Shown here: positions 44,256 to 59,200 of the stretch, one piece after another
Numbering within the stretch: position 1 is the stretch's first letter
Layout of the letters: every line of letters starts with the position of its first letter
DNA from: Chrysemys picta bellii
Lineage: Eukaryota > Chordata > Testudines > Emydidae
Reading direction: 5' to 3'
NCBI RefSeq assembly: GCF_011386835.1
Contig: NC_088809.1
Span: 3,171,001-3,235,000 of the forward strand
Length of the DNA stretch: 64,000 nucleotides
The notes under the pieces: generated by a model
Told to the model about the DNA's origin: nothing
The model's input: only the letters and a program-made list of their open reading frames with translations
Databases searched by the model: none
Translations under genes and position numbers: made by a program

Positions 44256-47200
44256 CTAAGTCAAAAAAGTTTAACTCAAATAAGACAGGCATCACTCCAA
44301 CCCGATCTTCACGACTTAACTTTGTTTTCACTACATGAATAGACACACGTGACAGATCAGAGATCAACACTGGCGTTTTCCACCAAGATTCCAGAACCTA
44401 ATAATTTTAACCCCAGACCCCTGAGAAAGGGAAAAAAGTTAAGTTTACTCCTTAAAATTCCCATTAGTTTATAACAGCCAGGATCACATGTAATTTGTTT
44501 ACAGGGAGGCCAACTCTTGATTATCATCATCTTAGTTTACGTGTGCAGCTTTAACTCAGAACATTGCAGGGAAAAAAAAAATCAAGTCATTCACCACATT
44601 TCTTTGGCATATGAACCTCATAATATTGGTTTTATAATACACTGGGTTTCAGTTTCAGGGCTTACAGTGATCCTTCAAGCTCTGTGGATCAAAAATTTCC
44701 CAAAAACAGTTTTCCACTGGTGCCTCTCACTGTACAGTGAAGAGTTGGTTGCAAGGATCAGATTGAAAAACAGAAAAAAATTACTTCCTAAATTAAAAAA
44801 GAATTTCACTCATCTCAGGCAACTCAGCTGCTGATAAAGAATATTACAATTTTTGAGAGGACTAATTAAACCACTTGTGGTGTGAATGACCTACTTTGGT
44901 GTTAAAATGCCTGGTAGAACATTCTTGCATCTGAAGAAGTGAGGTTCTTACCCACGAAAGCTTATGCTCCCAATACTTCTGTTAGTCTCAAAGGTGCCAC
45001 AGGACCCTCTGTTGCTTTTTGGTAGAACATTGTCTTCCCTTGTAAAGAGATGGTTTGCTACTCTGCACATATCTGATTCAAAAAGATCCCTGTTTAATGG
45101 ATCTGGATACTATGATGATTTGGCCCAGACACTTCAAATGGGTCTTTCCACATCTAACCTTACCACAGGATTCCAATTCCAGTTCTGTTATTTTTTAGTA
45201 GTATTTCTGGCAACATTTCTCACCTGTTGAAGAAGGCCGGTCTTCCCAGGCCCACACTGGAGTCTGCCTGTGGTAATCTCCTTCTGAATGTACAGATGAG
45301 ACAGAGGAAGGTCTCTCAGTTCCTAAGTATCCCTGCCCAGGAATAGGAGATTTAGACTTCCTACTATTAGACTTGCCAATTAACTTCTGCTTGCCAACTC
45401 CCCCTCCTGAAAATGGAAGTCACAGTAAAAAGATTATTTAAAAAAAAATGCAATTTAGACTCAATAAATTTATAACCAAACTGCCATATAGTAAGTTAAA
45501 TTATATAAAGAGATTCCTTTCAGCAAATCAATCTGGATTTCTTCACTTGGAGAGTTACCTTTAACCCTCTGGTGGTAGCAGCCTATAGCTTCTGTTTGCT
45601 GTTCATGCACCATTGCTGAGAAATCCACAGAGCCCTGCGCGGATACAACATTTATATCCGTGGATATAAAAAGGTATCCGCAGAGCTACAGGTCTCTACC
45701 GGGAACCGCAGCAACAAAAGCAGCAGTATATCAGGCCGCCGCTCCCAGAAGCGGGCGCCCCGTGCCGGCAGGTCCTTCGATGTGGCTGTATTGCCCCCTG
45801 CCCACTGAGGCGAGCACCAGGCTCACAGGCAGCTGTCCCTGGTCACGCTAGTGTGTGCAAGTGGCTCGCATCCTCCCAGACAGGTTATGCAGACTGCTGC
45901 ATGGAAGGGACTCCTGTCTGGGAGTGTGCGAGCCGCTTGCACGCACTAGCGCAACCAGGCACAGCTGCCGGTGAGCCTGGTGCTCTTCTCAGCAGATGGG
46001 GTTGGGGGCGGTACAGCCACAACGGAGGAGCTGCCAGCACAGGGCACTGGCTCCTGGGAGCGGTGGCCCAACATGCTGCTGCTTTCGCCGTTACAGTTTC
46101 TGATAGATCTGCAGCTCTGTGGATATCGATTTATATCTGGGGATATAAATTTTGTATCCGTTCAGGGCTCTAGAAATCCCCACTCCTATCACCAAAGGGT
46201 TAATTCTTCAGTGGGGAGGGCCATGTAACGCATTTCCTTCCCTTTGAAGAGACAGGTTACTTTCACCTAATGCTAGCTACAGTTACAATGCATTAGTCAG
46301 CCATTTTGCAAAGGTTTGTGTACACTCTTTAGAGGTGCTGTTCCAGGTAGGCATCTTTCTATACCACAAGGCTATGCAGGAGCAACCCCCCCCCCTCTCA
46401 TTCCATCCTTGCCTATCCTAGCCCCATGTTTTCAGAAAAGAAACATTGGCTAAGACTCTGGAGTACCAGCACTGCTTCTTTGAACTGGAGGGGACATTGC
46501 TGAAAAACGAGGCACCTGTCCCCAACCCAAGGGGTGAACATGTCTCCTCTATAGCACTGTCAGGGAGCATGGATTTCTCAGTTTTCATGATTTCAAGCTC
46601 TCTTAACTACTTCAATTACACCCCACAATTACTACCTGACTCAAGGCCTTGCAATTCTGAGGAGCTGCAAGATGATTTCTCACCTGAATTGGGTGATGGA
46701 TTAGCTTCCTCTCTACGGACCTCGCTATTAGCTGAGACTGCAGGGTTGGCACTACCAGGTGCTATCCCCATAGGCTGGGACATTACAACTCCATGATCCT
46801 CCCCTTTGTCATCAAAGCTGCCCATCAATGCCTTCCTAATAATGTCTTCCAGACCCAGATTACTGGCAGGATCTGCAAAGGAATGACCCCTAGAACTGAC
46901 TGCACCTGGGAGAAGAAGAAATTGTGAGGGGAAGGATGGGAGGGGAGGACAAAATACACCTCAAAAGAATTATAACAAAGAGACAAGGGAGAAGATTTTG
47001 AAGGGACAGAGGAAGAAGAAAAAAACAACAAAAAACAAAGATGAGCAGTTTATGCAAAGCTTCATGCACCAAGCAGCTCACAATGGCTACAATTTAGACA
47101 TGCCAGCAGCAAACATTAAAGAGCCATGTCAATTATGTCAGACTCCTGTTTGCATGAGGATAAGATACTTACATGTGTATTAAAAACTAAAAGCCAAGGC

Positions 47201-50200
47201 AGTTAAGGATGCCAATTTTGACAGAATATTAATCAAAACCGACAATTATTAAAATATGTTGGTCATAAAAGGAGACCACCCAGAAAACAGGATTTCTCTC
47301 GTGATGAAACATAAAAATTCTATGTTGCAACAATTATTTTACAAGTTAAATACTAAATACAGAACACTGGGTGAATACTGATCTTCACAACCACTCCCCC
47401 CTCATCAAGGGAAATCAATATTTTAAAGATGGGGAACGGAGGCAGAGTGGTAATGTGACTTGCCAAAGTCAGAGAGGGAGTTTGTGGCACAGCTTGGATT
47501 ACTACCTCCAATTGCCTCTACAAGTGACAAGTTATGAACTACACAGTGATCAGGCAGGAGACTGGAGAAGTGTTTAATTGTTACTAATAAACGAGGAGTA
47601 CTTTAGGACAATTTCTTACTTGATGTGAAGCTACCCAGAGAACTTAATGTAAATACAGCAAATACTTTAATAGCTCAGTTTCTTCCTTCTATTTAAATAA
47701 AAAGTTTATGATAATTCAGAAAATAAATTTAGCTATGAACTGTTTTAGTAGAGAACTTTGTTGCAAGTGTTCACAATTTTGATTAAATGAGATGCTAAGG
47801 AAAAGATATTTGCATGATTATGACATCAGTGCAAGAAAATTACAAGCCAAACTCTAGTACAAATTAAATTTCTGCCTTAAATTGCACTTTAGACATACAT
47901 TCAAATTCCCTTTTACATTCATTTTGCTTTTCCCTAGTGTATTGAAACAGGAATTTCCACATTTAGGGCTCTACTGGCTTATTTCTGCATTCGCGCCCTC
48001 CCCCCCCCCTTTCTTATTTCAGAGTTTCTCAATACACCTATTAAAAAGTATTACAATCAGCAAATTCTGTTACAAGAACTGTTTCAGAAAGATTTACCTG
48101 AGGTAGTGACTGCTGGCAAATTAAATATTTCAGTTCCTGGCTGAGCAGTTGCTGCAATTAAAACACAACATTTAAGTTTGTTTTATATTATTGATAAGCT
48201 CTACACATCTATTAATGTGTATGAGTATTTGAAAAGTCTTCTCTCATTAATCTGCAACTTTATCTGCTTTGACTTCACCTTTGGGTTTTAGTGCTGTGAA
48301 TATGCACCATAGGTTGCTCAGTAAAGTAAAACTATGTGTAGAGGTTCATCTTTAATGTTGGCCCATAAGCACAACCTCAGACACAATCTGTCTGTTAGCT
48401 TTCCTTTCCCTTAAAAATACTCTTTCAGACACTAGATTGACCTTTGAAGGTTTTCCTGGTCTCGGAGGTCTTTAAAATGCTTAAAAAAAAAAAAGCTGCT
48501 GTGTTTATTTCCCTGGTTGAACACACATTTTGGTGAACGTATCATATGAATTTTGATACCACATATGTATTTACTGACGACCATTTAGAACTACTTTGAA
48601 ATGGCTGGAAAAATTAATTCAAATTACTGGATTTATAACACAAACATTATGTAATATCTTTAATAATCGGAGATTGCAGATTATTGACCTGATACTGACA
48701 TGAAGCAAACAAATAATCAGCTAACGACAGTGGTGGATAGTAGATTAGCATTCTAAAAGTCTAGATGAAAGTTTAGCTGAAATGTATTAGTGCAGCACAG
48801 CAGGATCCTATCACACATACCCACCAAGGGCTATTAAAAGACTGTGACAAATGTTCTCACAGAATGAGACAACATGGGCTTAACATATGTCTAACACCAC
48901 CAATAACGCCAGCATCACTGACCCTACTTATGTAAATAAGAGATTTTTGTAAAGGCGAGGACACCCAAATCCACAGCCCTTCCATCAGTTCTAAGAGCAA
49001 CGTTTATAAGACATTCCAAAACAATGAGGTAGATTTCTGTGAAACAAAAATGATCTACTTGCTCATTGCAAGCATATTCCACTTTTAGCAAAGAGATGTG
49101 CTCTAACCACGAGCATTAAAGGGTTAGGAGCCAAATTAAATTCTCTTTACTGCTAACTGAAATCCCCATTTTGCTGGAATAAGTTTATTCAGGAAAGTAC
49201 AATATGGTGCTAGTAACATGTTCCACCACATTGATATCTGCTTCCAAAACTATATGCAACTTATTTGTGGTGTAGAGGTTGCCGTACTGACATCCATAAT
49301 TACAAGAGCAAACAACAACAAAAAGGAGTCTTTGAAGCCCCTCCGGCAGCATGACACCTCTTCAGCAGAAAACACGTACGCAAGCTTATGTTTACATATC
49401 TTATACATCAAATGGAAAACCCAATAAATCATACATGGATAAGAGTGCAAGTTTTCGCCCAATGTTTCCTGACTCCAAAATAAAATGCTTGCCCTTAGTT
49501 TACAGAAGATGTTTCCCCTCTCACAAACAAAATATTAACCTTGTAATTGTAAAATAAACTCCTACATACAAGAGCAAAATATATATGGCAAAACTTCCAA
49601 GTGTTTGGTAGTAATTTTTTTAAGCAGAACATTAAATAAAATTAAAAGTATTTGAAACAGGACTGGGTTCGGCTTTGCTTTATTGCAATCCGAGGATACC
49701 CTACGTTAGAAAATGCAATGAGAAAGCGAAGTCCCACTTACCCATGTCAGAGTCACCTCCACCAGAGGAGTTCAACTTACGAAATATCTCCTGTTTCTTG
49801 GACTTCACCATTGGAGAGGTGTTCTCAAGCTTGGTGAAAAATGAAGGCAGGTAACTTATACTCCCCGGAGAGCGAGAGTCAGTCCTGCTGAGACCAACAT
49901 GTGTCAAAGAAGAACTACACATCAACATGCATTGCTTTAAAAACCTTCCCATCACTTCTAAACGCTGGCATGAGTTTACACCAGGGGCCCAAATTCAACA
50001 TATTTTCTACTCCCCCCCCCCCATCAGCAATTTTATACAGAATAGCTATATACCCCATAGATCTATACACTCAACTACTGTCTCCATTACCTTAGGGACA
50101 CCCAAACTTTGCCCAAGTGAGTGCCAGACTGATGACTTGCCAAGAGCATAATCACTATCACCACCTCAATGCATTTGATCTGTATATCTTAAAGCAATTG

Positions 50201-53200
50201 ACAATGTATCAATATTTCTATTATACTAACAGAGAATCTGAAGCATAAAGTGGTTAAGTGACGCACACAAGGTCAGTGCCAGAGTCAGGAACAGAACTCA
50301 AGGCTCCTGACTCTTAGTCCTGTGTCCTAGCCACTCAACCAGGTTGCCTCTGAAAGTTAAGAGGAGATTCAATTTTCCAAGAATTTTCACCACTCTGGGG
50401 CCTAAACCAGTTGATTCTTTAAAAACACATTGGTTGCAATGGGAAACCCAAAGATTGTATTATGAAAGGTGGCTTGCACATATGGAATCTTTCACCCATG
50501 CCTCTCAAAGTGCTTTACATACAGTGAATTTAAACATCTCTTGGAAGTAGGTAGGTACACACCCATCTGTAAATAGGGTAGACAGAGCGGCTAAGTGACT
50601 TGCCCACAATAGCAAAATCAGGAACAGAATTTACAAGTCTTGACTCCTACTACACTGCTCTTGCCATTAGACAATAGTGCCTCACTTCAGAGATCAGAGC
50701 TGCTGCTGACCACTCAGAGATACAGGTTAAGATATAGTAAGTTCAGTTTTTAGACATACCTCTGTTCAGCAGGCTCATTTCTTTGGGAAAGCAATAGAAT
50801 ATTGTCTTGTTTCTCATGTACAACTGGGACCTGAGGCGGTGAGATTGGCTCATAGGGTTCTGAAGAGACATGACTTCTCTCTGGGGACTTCCCAGGTCTA
50901 AGTTTTTAATACAAAGGAGAGGTACTTTTCAGATGTGTAACAAGCACAATTAAAAACAAACTCCAGTAATCAAAGATCAAGTCTATTGCTTATATATCAT
51001 TTAAGTCTATGGTATCCTTTGGGATGAAAGATATTACAGAAACACAAGTCTTCAGACTATCCACATAAATGATTAATTTCTATTAGCTCTACGTGTTTAT
51101 GTCTCTTCCTTCCCTCAAAGCTTGGAGATCTAGTATAAATGTGGAGATGGCTATAATCTACAATGCAGCACCAGTGAGTATTTTTCATTTTCCTTACTAC
51201 ACTGTTAGAAAGTTAAGCCATATATTCCTTCTATTTGTTGAAGAAAGTAGACATAAAATGTAAGTTGCCTTTGGACAGCTAAGAAAGGTTGAAGGATAAA
51301 CCTACTTCAAATCAATTAAGCCTAATCCACTGTTAATTTTTATTGGCTACTTATGCAGGCATTGGTTGAATTTACAGTCAAACCAAAAAAACCACCACTT
51401 CACCTTGCTCTGGATTTGTCAGAGAGATTTTCAGGAGACACTCTGGCACTTGGCCGTTGATGGTGAACAGACTGTGACTGCGACTCGGGGCTGTAGCGGT
51501 TTGAAGCCTTTGCCCGAGTAGGGGTAGCGGCTGAAGCAGGAGCAGAGTTCTGGAATGTACTAGTTGGAGGCTGCAGGGATGCCTGTGAGGCCGCTTGGTT
51601 TCTAGCAAAGTCTTGTGTAATAATTTGCTGGTTGGGGGGGGGAGGAGGGGGGACAAAAAAAAGATTGGTCAAACATTTGGCCTGCATTATCTCATTTTAG
51701 GAACAAACGCAATTAGCATCACACGCACCAAACACAAGACAATCTGAACTTCAGTCATGTGATTATGTAACATGTCATGGTTTCACTACCAACACTGTAA
51801 CATATTATAACTCTCAAATAAAATGTAGTGTTTCCATGCTTTGAAAATATAAATCAATCCCAAAGTTACTTGCAAAATTAACCTACACAGATATGGTCAG
51901 CAAGTGTGATCAGACGATGGGTCCTAGGTACGTGTCCGATGCCCTCTGTCTGAGAGGAAGGCAGTGGAGGCTGCTGTGGAGAAGGAGATTCCTGTTGTGT
52001 CCTATATCGGTGAACTGGACCTTCATACTGCCTGTTTGGATCACCTAGTTTCCAAAAAAAAGGAGAAAAAAAAAAAGCATATCACTCTAAGAAGATATTT
52101 CTGAAGTTTAAGCTTTGAGAGTTTTTTGAATATTTATAAAGAGATATATTAAACATTGCTGCATGAAATTTTAAGTAGTTTGTTTAATATAGCTTTCTTT
52201 CCTTAGTATTTAGACCAGTGGGACGCATCCACATAATATATATACTACCTTATGACCCTGAGGATATCACATGGGCCATAGCTGTTTGCTGATTGGGCCA
52301 CAAGCGGCCCGCAGATTGAGAACCACTGATTTAGACCCTTTGACTCAAACAGGCAACAGAAAGTACTAGTCTACAATAGCATTGAATGCATATTTTTGGA
52401 CTGATTTAATTTCACTCTACTTCGACAGCAAACTGAGCTGACATAACTTGCACCTCAGTCTCTTTCACCAAAATGCAAGTGTTTGCACCAACCACCAATA
52501 CACTCATAATTTAAGTACTTTTTATAACTTAACAGAAGCATTTTTTTCTGTTAATTCTAAATCAGAGCATATTACAATAAGAAGCAGCACAGTCGAGTGC
52601 AGTTGTTTTCAACCTTTTTTCATTTGCAGGCCTCTATAAAATTTCAAAATGGAGGTGCAGACCCCTTTGGAAATCTTACACATAGTCTGCAGACCATAGC
52701 TTGAAAACCACTGTTCTATGGTAATGACAACATTTCACGGACCCCTAAGACATAGTCTGCGGACCTCCAGGGGTTCTCAGACCAGAGATTGAAAAACACT
52801 GGTCTAGTGAATTAAGCACGGGTCTAGAAATCAGAAATTCTCAAATTCTAATTCTGGCGCCGTCTTAGACTAGTTGTAGGTCTGATCAAGTCAACCTATT
52901 TACCTCATTTTCTCCATATGCAAAATGCGAATAATGCACCCAACCTCTTAGGTGTAGTGAGGTATAACTGATGAGTGCTAAGTATCATTATTGCATTTTC
53001 AATAAATTTAATCAAATTTCCCCACTTTTCACAGATCACAATTAAGTACATGCTCTAGAAAAAGCTTCTGAAGATTCAAGAGTGCTTTTAGTTGCAACTA
53101 TAAGGCTGCTAATGTACTTTATATACATAAGTGTATGAGTTCATAGCAACTGTTCAAAAGGGAATATATATTTAAGATACTTGGACATAATTTTTTTTAT

Positions 53201-56200
53201 CTACAAAGAAACAGACTTACTTTCTGCCTGGCTTGGTTTGGGTGCCTCTTGTTGATAGGGTTGTAGTTTTTCTTGGGGAGGTACAGGTGAATTTGCAGGG
53301 CTAATCACCTCAATGGCATCTCCAGGTGCTTCATATCGGTGGGAAGATACTAGGAGTTCAAACAGCAGAGATGTTTTTAAATAAAATGCAAATTTGTGTA
53401 AGTGTGAAACCTTAATATTAAGAGTTAATATTAAGAGCCAATAAATCTTAATCAACATTTTTAATGTAGGGAATCTATTTTATTTTCATGACTGGGCAAA
53501 TCTATTTGAGCATTTAAATAAGCATTTTCTCCTCATTTTCATAATGCATTTACTACTACAAACGGAAAGCTATTATTTTTAGGAAGTATCTTGTGATCTG
53601 TAGCGTGGTTAGTTTTGTTTTTCTGTTATTCAAGAGAGCCATCCCCTTTCTACATCTAAGACTTCCATAGCATATACTCTGAACTTTCACTATACAGGTG
53701 ATTGAGTTTTGCACTGAGCATCACAAGGTTCTTATGAAAAACTGTGTTTGGCTGAAAAGTGCTATGCATAGCTACAGCACTGTATAAATTAGTATGGTTT
53801 GATTTCACGTCAAGCAGCTGTCAATTATATAAAAGGGAAGACGGTACAGAGCTTGCACTGCATTAGTAGCAACAGGATAAAACAAATCTATTCAGATGTG
53901 CCATCTCCTTAATGGCCAACATAGCAAGTGAAATGAAAAGAGCACATGCGGGAATAGAAATTAAGAGAGAAGACACATACAACTGCTAGAAGAATCTGAA
54001 CTTTGTGAGCCCCGATCCCGTGCATCCTTGTCTGAAGCAATCTGCCGAGTGATGATCACATCTATGAAGTTAGCAGCAGTAATGGTGGTCTTGCCACGAG
54101 TCCTTAACTCTTCCTCGTACCGGGATTTAGGAGGATGCCCTTTGTCTTTACCAGCCTCTGAATAAACTACCGATGAAGACGGACCCTGGGACTTGCCACT
54201 GGAAAAAGCTGCCGATGTGTACGGGCACTGAACAGACCTCTTTTCTGCTTCCAGTGTTTTCTGCTCCATCTGTTGCTGCTGTTCACTAACCACCGTTGAC
54301 CTGCGCCCCATGTTCTCTTCTATTCTGGTTCCTTCATGCTTGTGCTCTTTTGCTTTGACAATTTCCATCTGAGGAGCAGAGGCTGCAGCATCTACCAATG
54401 CAGCTAGGGCATCAGCAGCAGTGTTGTAACGGGAAGCAGGCAACCCAGGAGTTATGGAGGGGGCTCCAGGCGTGAGCTGCCTGTTAGCAAATATAAAAAA
54501 TCACTTGCATTAGATCATACAACAGCAATTCAATGATTTCAGCTGGCTCTTCCAGGCTTCCCACAAAGTACAGCTTTTGTGATGTTAACACCTATCCCTT
54601 AAGTCAGAAGTGGGCAAGCTACGGCCCGCGGGCCACATCTGGCAAGTGGGACCGTCCTGCCCTGCCCCCGAGCTCCTGGCCCAGGAGGCTCGCCCCGGCC
54701 CCTCCCCTGCTGTTTTCCCTCCCCCACTGTTTTCCCTCCCCCGCAGCCTCAGCTCACTCGCTCCGCCGCCGGCACAATGCTCTGGGTGGCGGGGCTGGGA
54801 GCTCTTGGGGCAGCGCAGCTGCAGAGCCCGGCCTGACCCGGTGCTCTGTGCTGCATGGTGGCGGTGTGGCCCGGCTCCAGCTGGGCGGCGCAGCTGTAGC
54901 GCCGCCAGCCACCGGTGCTCCAGGCAGCGCGGTAAGGGGGCAGAGAGTGGGGGGAGGGTGTGTGTGTAGGATAGAGGGCAGGGGAGTTCGGGGGGATGGT
55001 CAGGGGGTCGAATGGGGCAGGGGTCCTGGAGGGGCAGTCAGGAAGGGGGGGGGAGGGTTGGATGGGCCGGCAGGGGTCCGGGAGTGGTCAGGGGATAGGG
55101 AGCGGGGAGGTGTGGATGGGGCAGGGGTCCCAGAGGTGCCGTTAGGGAACAGGGTGGGTTGGATGGGGCAGGAGTCCGAGGGGGATGGGAGGGGGCAGGG
55201 ACGACAGATAGGAGGTGGGGGCCAGGCCACGACTCCCCCCCACCAACCGGCCCTCCATACAATTTATGAAGCCCGATGCAGCCCTCAGGCCAAAAAGTTT
55301 GCCTGCCCCTGCCTTAAGTCATTTCCCTAGGCCAAAGACCTAGCAGACAGTGGTAACTTCTGGTCTCTATTATTTTTCATGCAAAGTAAACACATTTAGT
55401 AATGAGCTTAATCCCAGAACATATTTCTTTGTAACAGGAGTTTAAGAAACGTACATGATGCGTAGCTGAGCAGCAGGATCCAGAGGGGTAATTACACTTG
55501 TCCCATTGGTTCCTTGGAAAATACTGGGCCTTTGCTGCAGCATGTTCTCTTGGGTTCTAACAGAAGGAGACGGTGAGCGAACGTATCCATGACTGCCAGG
55601 TCTGCCAGGCTGCTCTGTACCTTTAGTGTGTGGAGAAAGTTAGTGGGGGGGAAGAAATATACAGTCTGTTATAACGTGTAATAAGTGTGTATATAACAAT
55701 GCACAAGCAAGTACCATAATGCTAGCGCCTCCTCCACACCCTTTTTCACATGTCTACGCTGCTGTCAGGCACAGACAATATTTAAAGCTTTCTGAAGAAC
55801 AGCATCCTCGAATCTGCATTGCACAGAGTGAAATGCCAATTGGGACAGGACTGATTCCATCCTCCAGATTCTGCATCATTGTTCTTTTTATCTTCAGTTA
55901 TATACTACCTACCACTGTCAATTGCAGCAAAACCTCCATATCTTAGGAATCGCCCATTTAGATTATGCTAACAATAGGTTACACAGCACTGATTTTTATT
56001 TTTTTGAAGTCAAAACAAAAGTGCTAAGGGTGGTTGTGGAAATTGATTAGTTACATTTTGTATACAAGACTGATCCCAATGTGGCAATGTACACTCACCA
56101 GGCCGAAGGTAGTGCTCAGCAGGAACTGCAGTGATTCTCTCCCTCTCTCGTTCTCTCTCCCGCTCCCTTTCACGTTCCCTCTCCCGCTCCTTCTCCCGTT

Positions 56201-59200
56201 CCCTCTCCCGCTCCCTCTCAGCGTTGGCAGCTGCAGACGCAGCCAGATGCGTAGGGTGTCCTATAAGATGCACAGGAGATAGAAGTGCTTCACACAGCAA
56301 TGAAAAGCGTAAGACAAACACTGAAAAGCTCAACAGTGTGTATTACTTGACACACACTGGATGTAAGTTGAAGCCAGAAAAGAATATTTACGAATGCCCA
56401 AAACCGCTTTGATTCCATTGAGAATTACATACTGGAGTATGATGGTTGAACCCTAAAATTCACTGTGAGAGGAGGGGCTGGGAAACAACCTTCCCAAGTC
56501 ACTGCATTGCTTTAATACATGGTGATAGGAGCTATCCAGATGGCAGATAACAGGATTCTATCCTATGCCAGATTCCTATCCAAATTCCACCCTCGAACAG
56601 AAATTAATGGGCTCATGTATCAGATGACAGAATTTGGCCCACTGTATTTAACAAAAACATCAAACTTTTTGTTTTTCTAATTATTTTCTCTTCTTCAGGG
56701 CTTCCAGCAGATATATACAAAACCTATCACAATGGGGCCCTGATCCTGTCTTGGGTACCTTTGGCTGCTACTGAAGCAATAAAGTTAACAATCATCTCTT
56801 CTATCACCCAAAGTGAATGGCACGGGGTTAGCTATTGAAACAGCAGCAAGACACTTATCCAGTGACTAGTGGATAGAGAGGGTCACTATTCTAGAATGTC
56901 AATGGATTAGGGATAATACAGAACAATCAGACTCTTACCTGGTGACATAGATGCAGGGTTGTAAGGCCTCGGAGGGAATGTGAGCTGGGTGCCAGGGATA
57001 TAAGTGATTCTCTCCATTGGAGGGGTACTTGTTCCTCCTGGATGAGGGACTAAGATAGTGGGAGCCATATTGTTCAGGTCAATAATTCCTGTTAAAAAGT
57101 TATAATGGAGTTAGAATATACTCCCCAATCTCAACAATTTACAATTACTTAAACAAAACAAACAAACAAAAAAAAGGAAATATGCATCTAGGCTTTCTAC
57201 TAGTGTTATACAGAGTTTTGCTTTGCATATGCAGAGACCAGTTTTGAAATGCAACCATTTATATATCAAACTCCACCCTCCAAAACATATTCCAAAGAAA
57301 GCCTGGAGGAGGCAGACATACCTCTGGCTCCTGCATATGGGAGAGCTAAAGTTTGCTCTCTAGGAGATAGACCTCTGGTTACATCAGGACGTAAATTAAC
57401 CTGCATCTGCTGTGAGGTAATATAGTCATTTAGGATTGTCTGCCGTGTGTTCTCCATTGCATAAAGTTGATACTGACTTGGGTAACCTGGGGTAGGTGAA
57501 AGCTGTCTTTGGAACAGGTATGCAGCAGCAGCTGAGAATGAGAAAAAAAATAAAGGAAAGTTTAGTGTGCAGTAGAGGAAGAGTTTGGAATCTGTAGTTA
57601 TTAAAGCTTAAGAAATATTTTAAAAAAGGGTTGCCAATCCTCCAGGGCCAGCTCTGACAGAATCAAAACTAGTCTTTTCAGTGCCGATGTTCCATTGAGA
57701 ACATATGTTCTCATACTTAGCTAGGAAAGGTTAAGCAATCCAGATTGAAGAAGTCTGTTTTATGGAAAAAGCCATGAGGGGAAACTGTGAATGTCAATCC
57801 TAATGTTCCTTAGAAGCAAAGCACTGAAATATCCACATAGGATAATGAGAAATACAGGATAATAGAAGGAAAAATACAGGATAAAGGATAATCAGTGGAA
57901 GTGGATTGATCTTTGAGTTACAAATCAATTTCCTGTTTTCAATACCATCAGAGTGGATTCTAAGGGCAAAACAATGTACAACCTGGTAATCTCTGAATTA
58001 GAGAGTGTTTCACTCACAAAACACTCACCATGCTTTTGTTTAATCCCCCAGGGTATGTTTTTCTTGGATGCCTGTCATTCTTTTAACAAATACTTTACTT
58101 AAAAATATCCTCTGAACATCTCCCATTTTTGATAAACACAAAGGAGATAATTTGACAGATTCTTCTATAAGATCTTTGAAATGGAAAGGGAAAAACATTT
58201 TGTTCTAATGGAGAGAAAATGTAGTATTAACCTAGGAATACTTTAAGAATATTTTGATTAAAACAAACCAGAAAAGGCCTCTTAGCAGAGTGTTGGGCAC
58301 AAGGTATAGCTCATAGTAAAGAACTTTTTAATGGTGGCTCCACTGACCTTTGCTTTTAATACACACTCTTTTCTGTATATTACTGAAGACCACAGGACTG
58401 AAAAGGAAAACAACAAAATGCATTTACCAGGATCCAGAGCCCTGTGAAATTGCATGGCTGAATCTAAATGAGGGGGGAGATGGCTCCTGTAGACTTCTGG
58501 AGTAGAGCCTCTATGATGGGAGTCAAACGGACTGTGAGTTACTACGGGATCGACCCCTGGGACTGGAGATTTTGCTGGTACGCTCTCTCTCTGCGTTGGG
58601 GTAAGTGTGGTTTTCCTTTCATGATTAGCAGGCTTCCCAGAAGATATTCCAGCTAGAAAAAAAAACACTTGTAAGAAATACACTCCTGATAGTTGGTGAA
58701 GCTGTAAATGTGAATTAGCTCAAAGAGAGATCAGACATGACATGACTTCAGACTCCTGCACAATAGTACACCAGTCAAAAAACACCTTACACATCTAGAA
58801 CAATTTGTGGAAACAGAAGTTAGTGACTAAATTAGTTCAGAAGGATGCTATTAGGTAGCCTTTCAGATTAACATACCAGCTCCATCATCCAGATATTTTA
58901 GTGCCTTGAGTAATAGTCCATATTCAAACAATCCACACTCCCTGAAGAAACACCTTTGAAGTGACCCAGTATAAAGTACGAGTTGAGACTGAATTACCTC
59001 CTACCTCTATAAAAGTATGTTTGCCTTGGGCGAAAGTTTAGTGGTAGAAATTTGAACAGAGGTGGAATGCTGAACAGTCCACCCTGCACAGTCCTGATCT
59101 GTCTGATGCCTGTAGATAAACAAAAGCCTCAGGCTCTCATCCTAAGAGTCACCAAAATTCAATTTACATAGAAAGAATGAACTGACTTGACAAAAACAAA

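Noticed and set aside
54533..55330. 265-codon plus-strand open frame
   Set aside because: Coincides with a G-rich hAT element that has exact 8-bp target duplications; composition is low complexity and resembles no protein.
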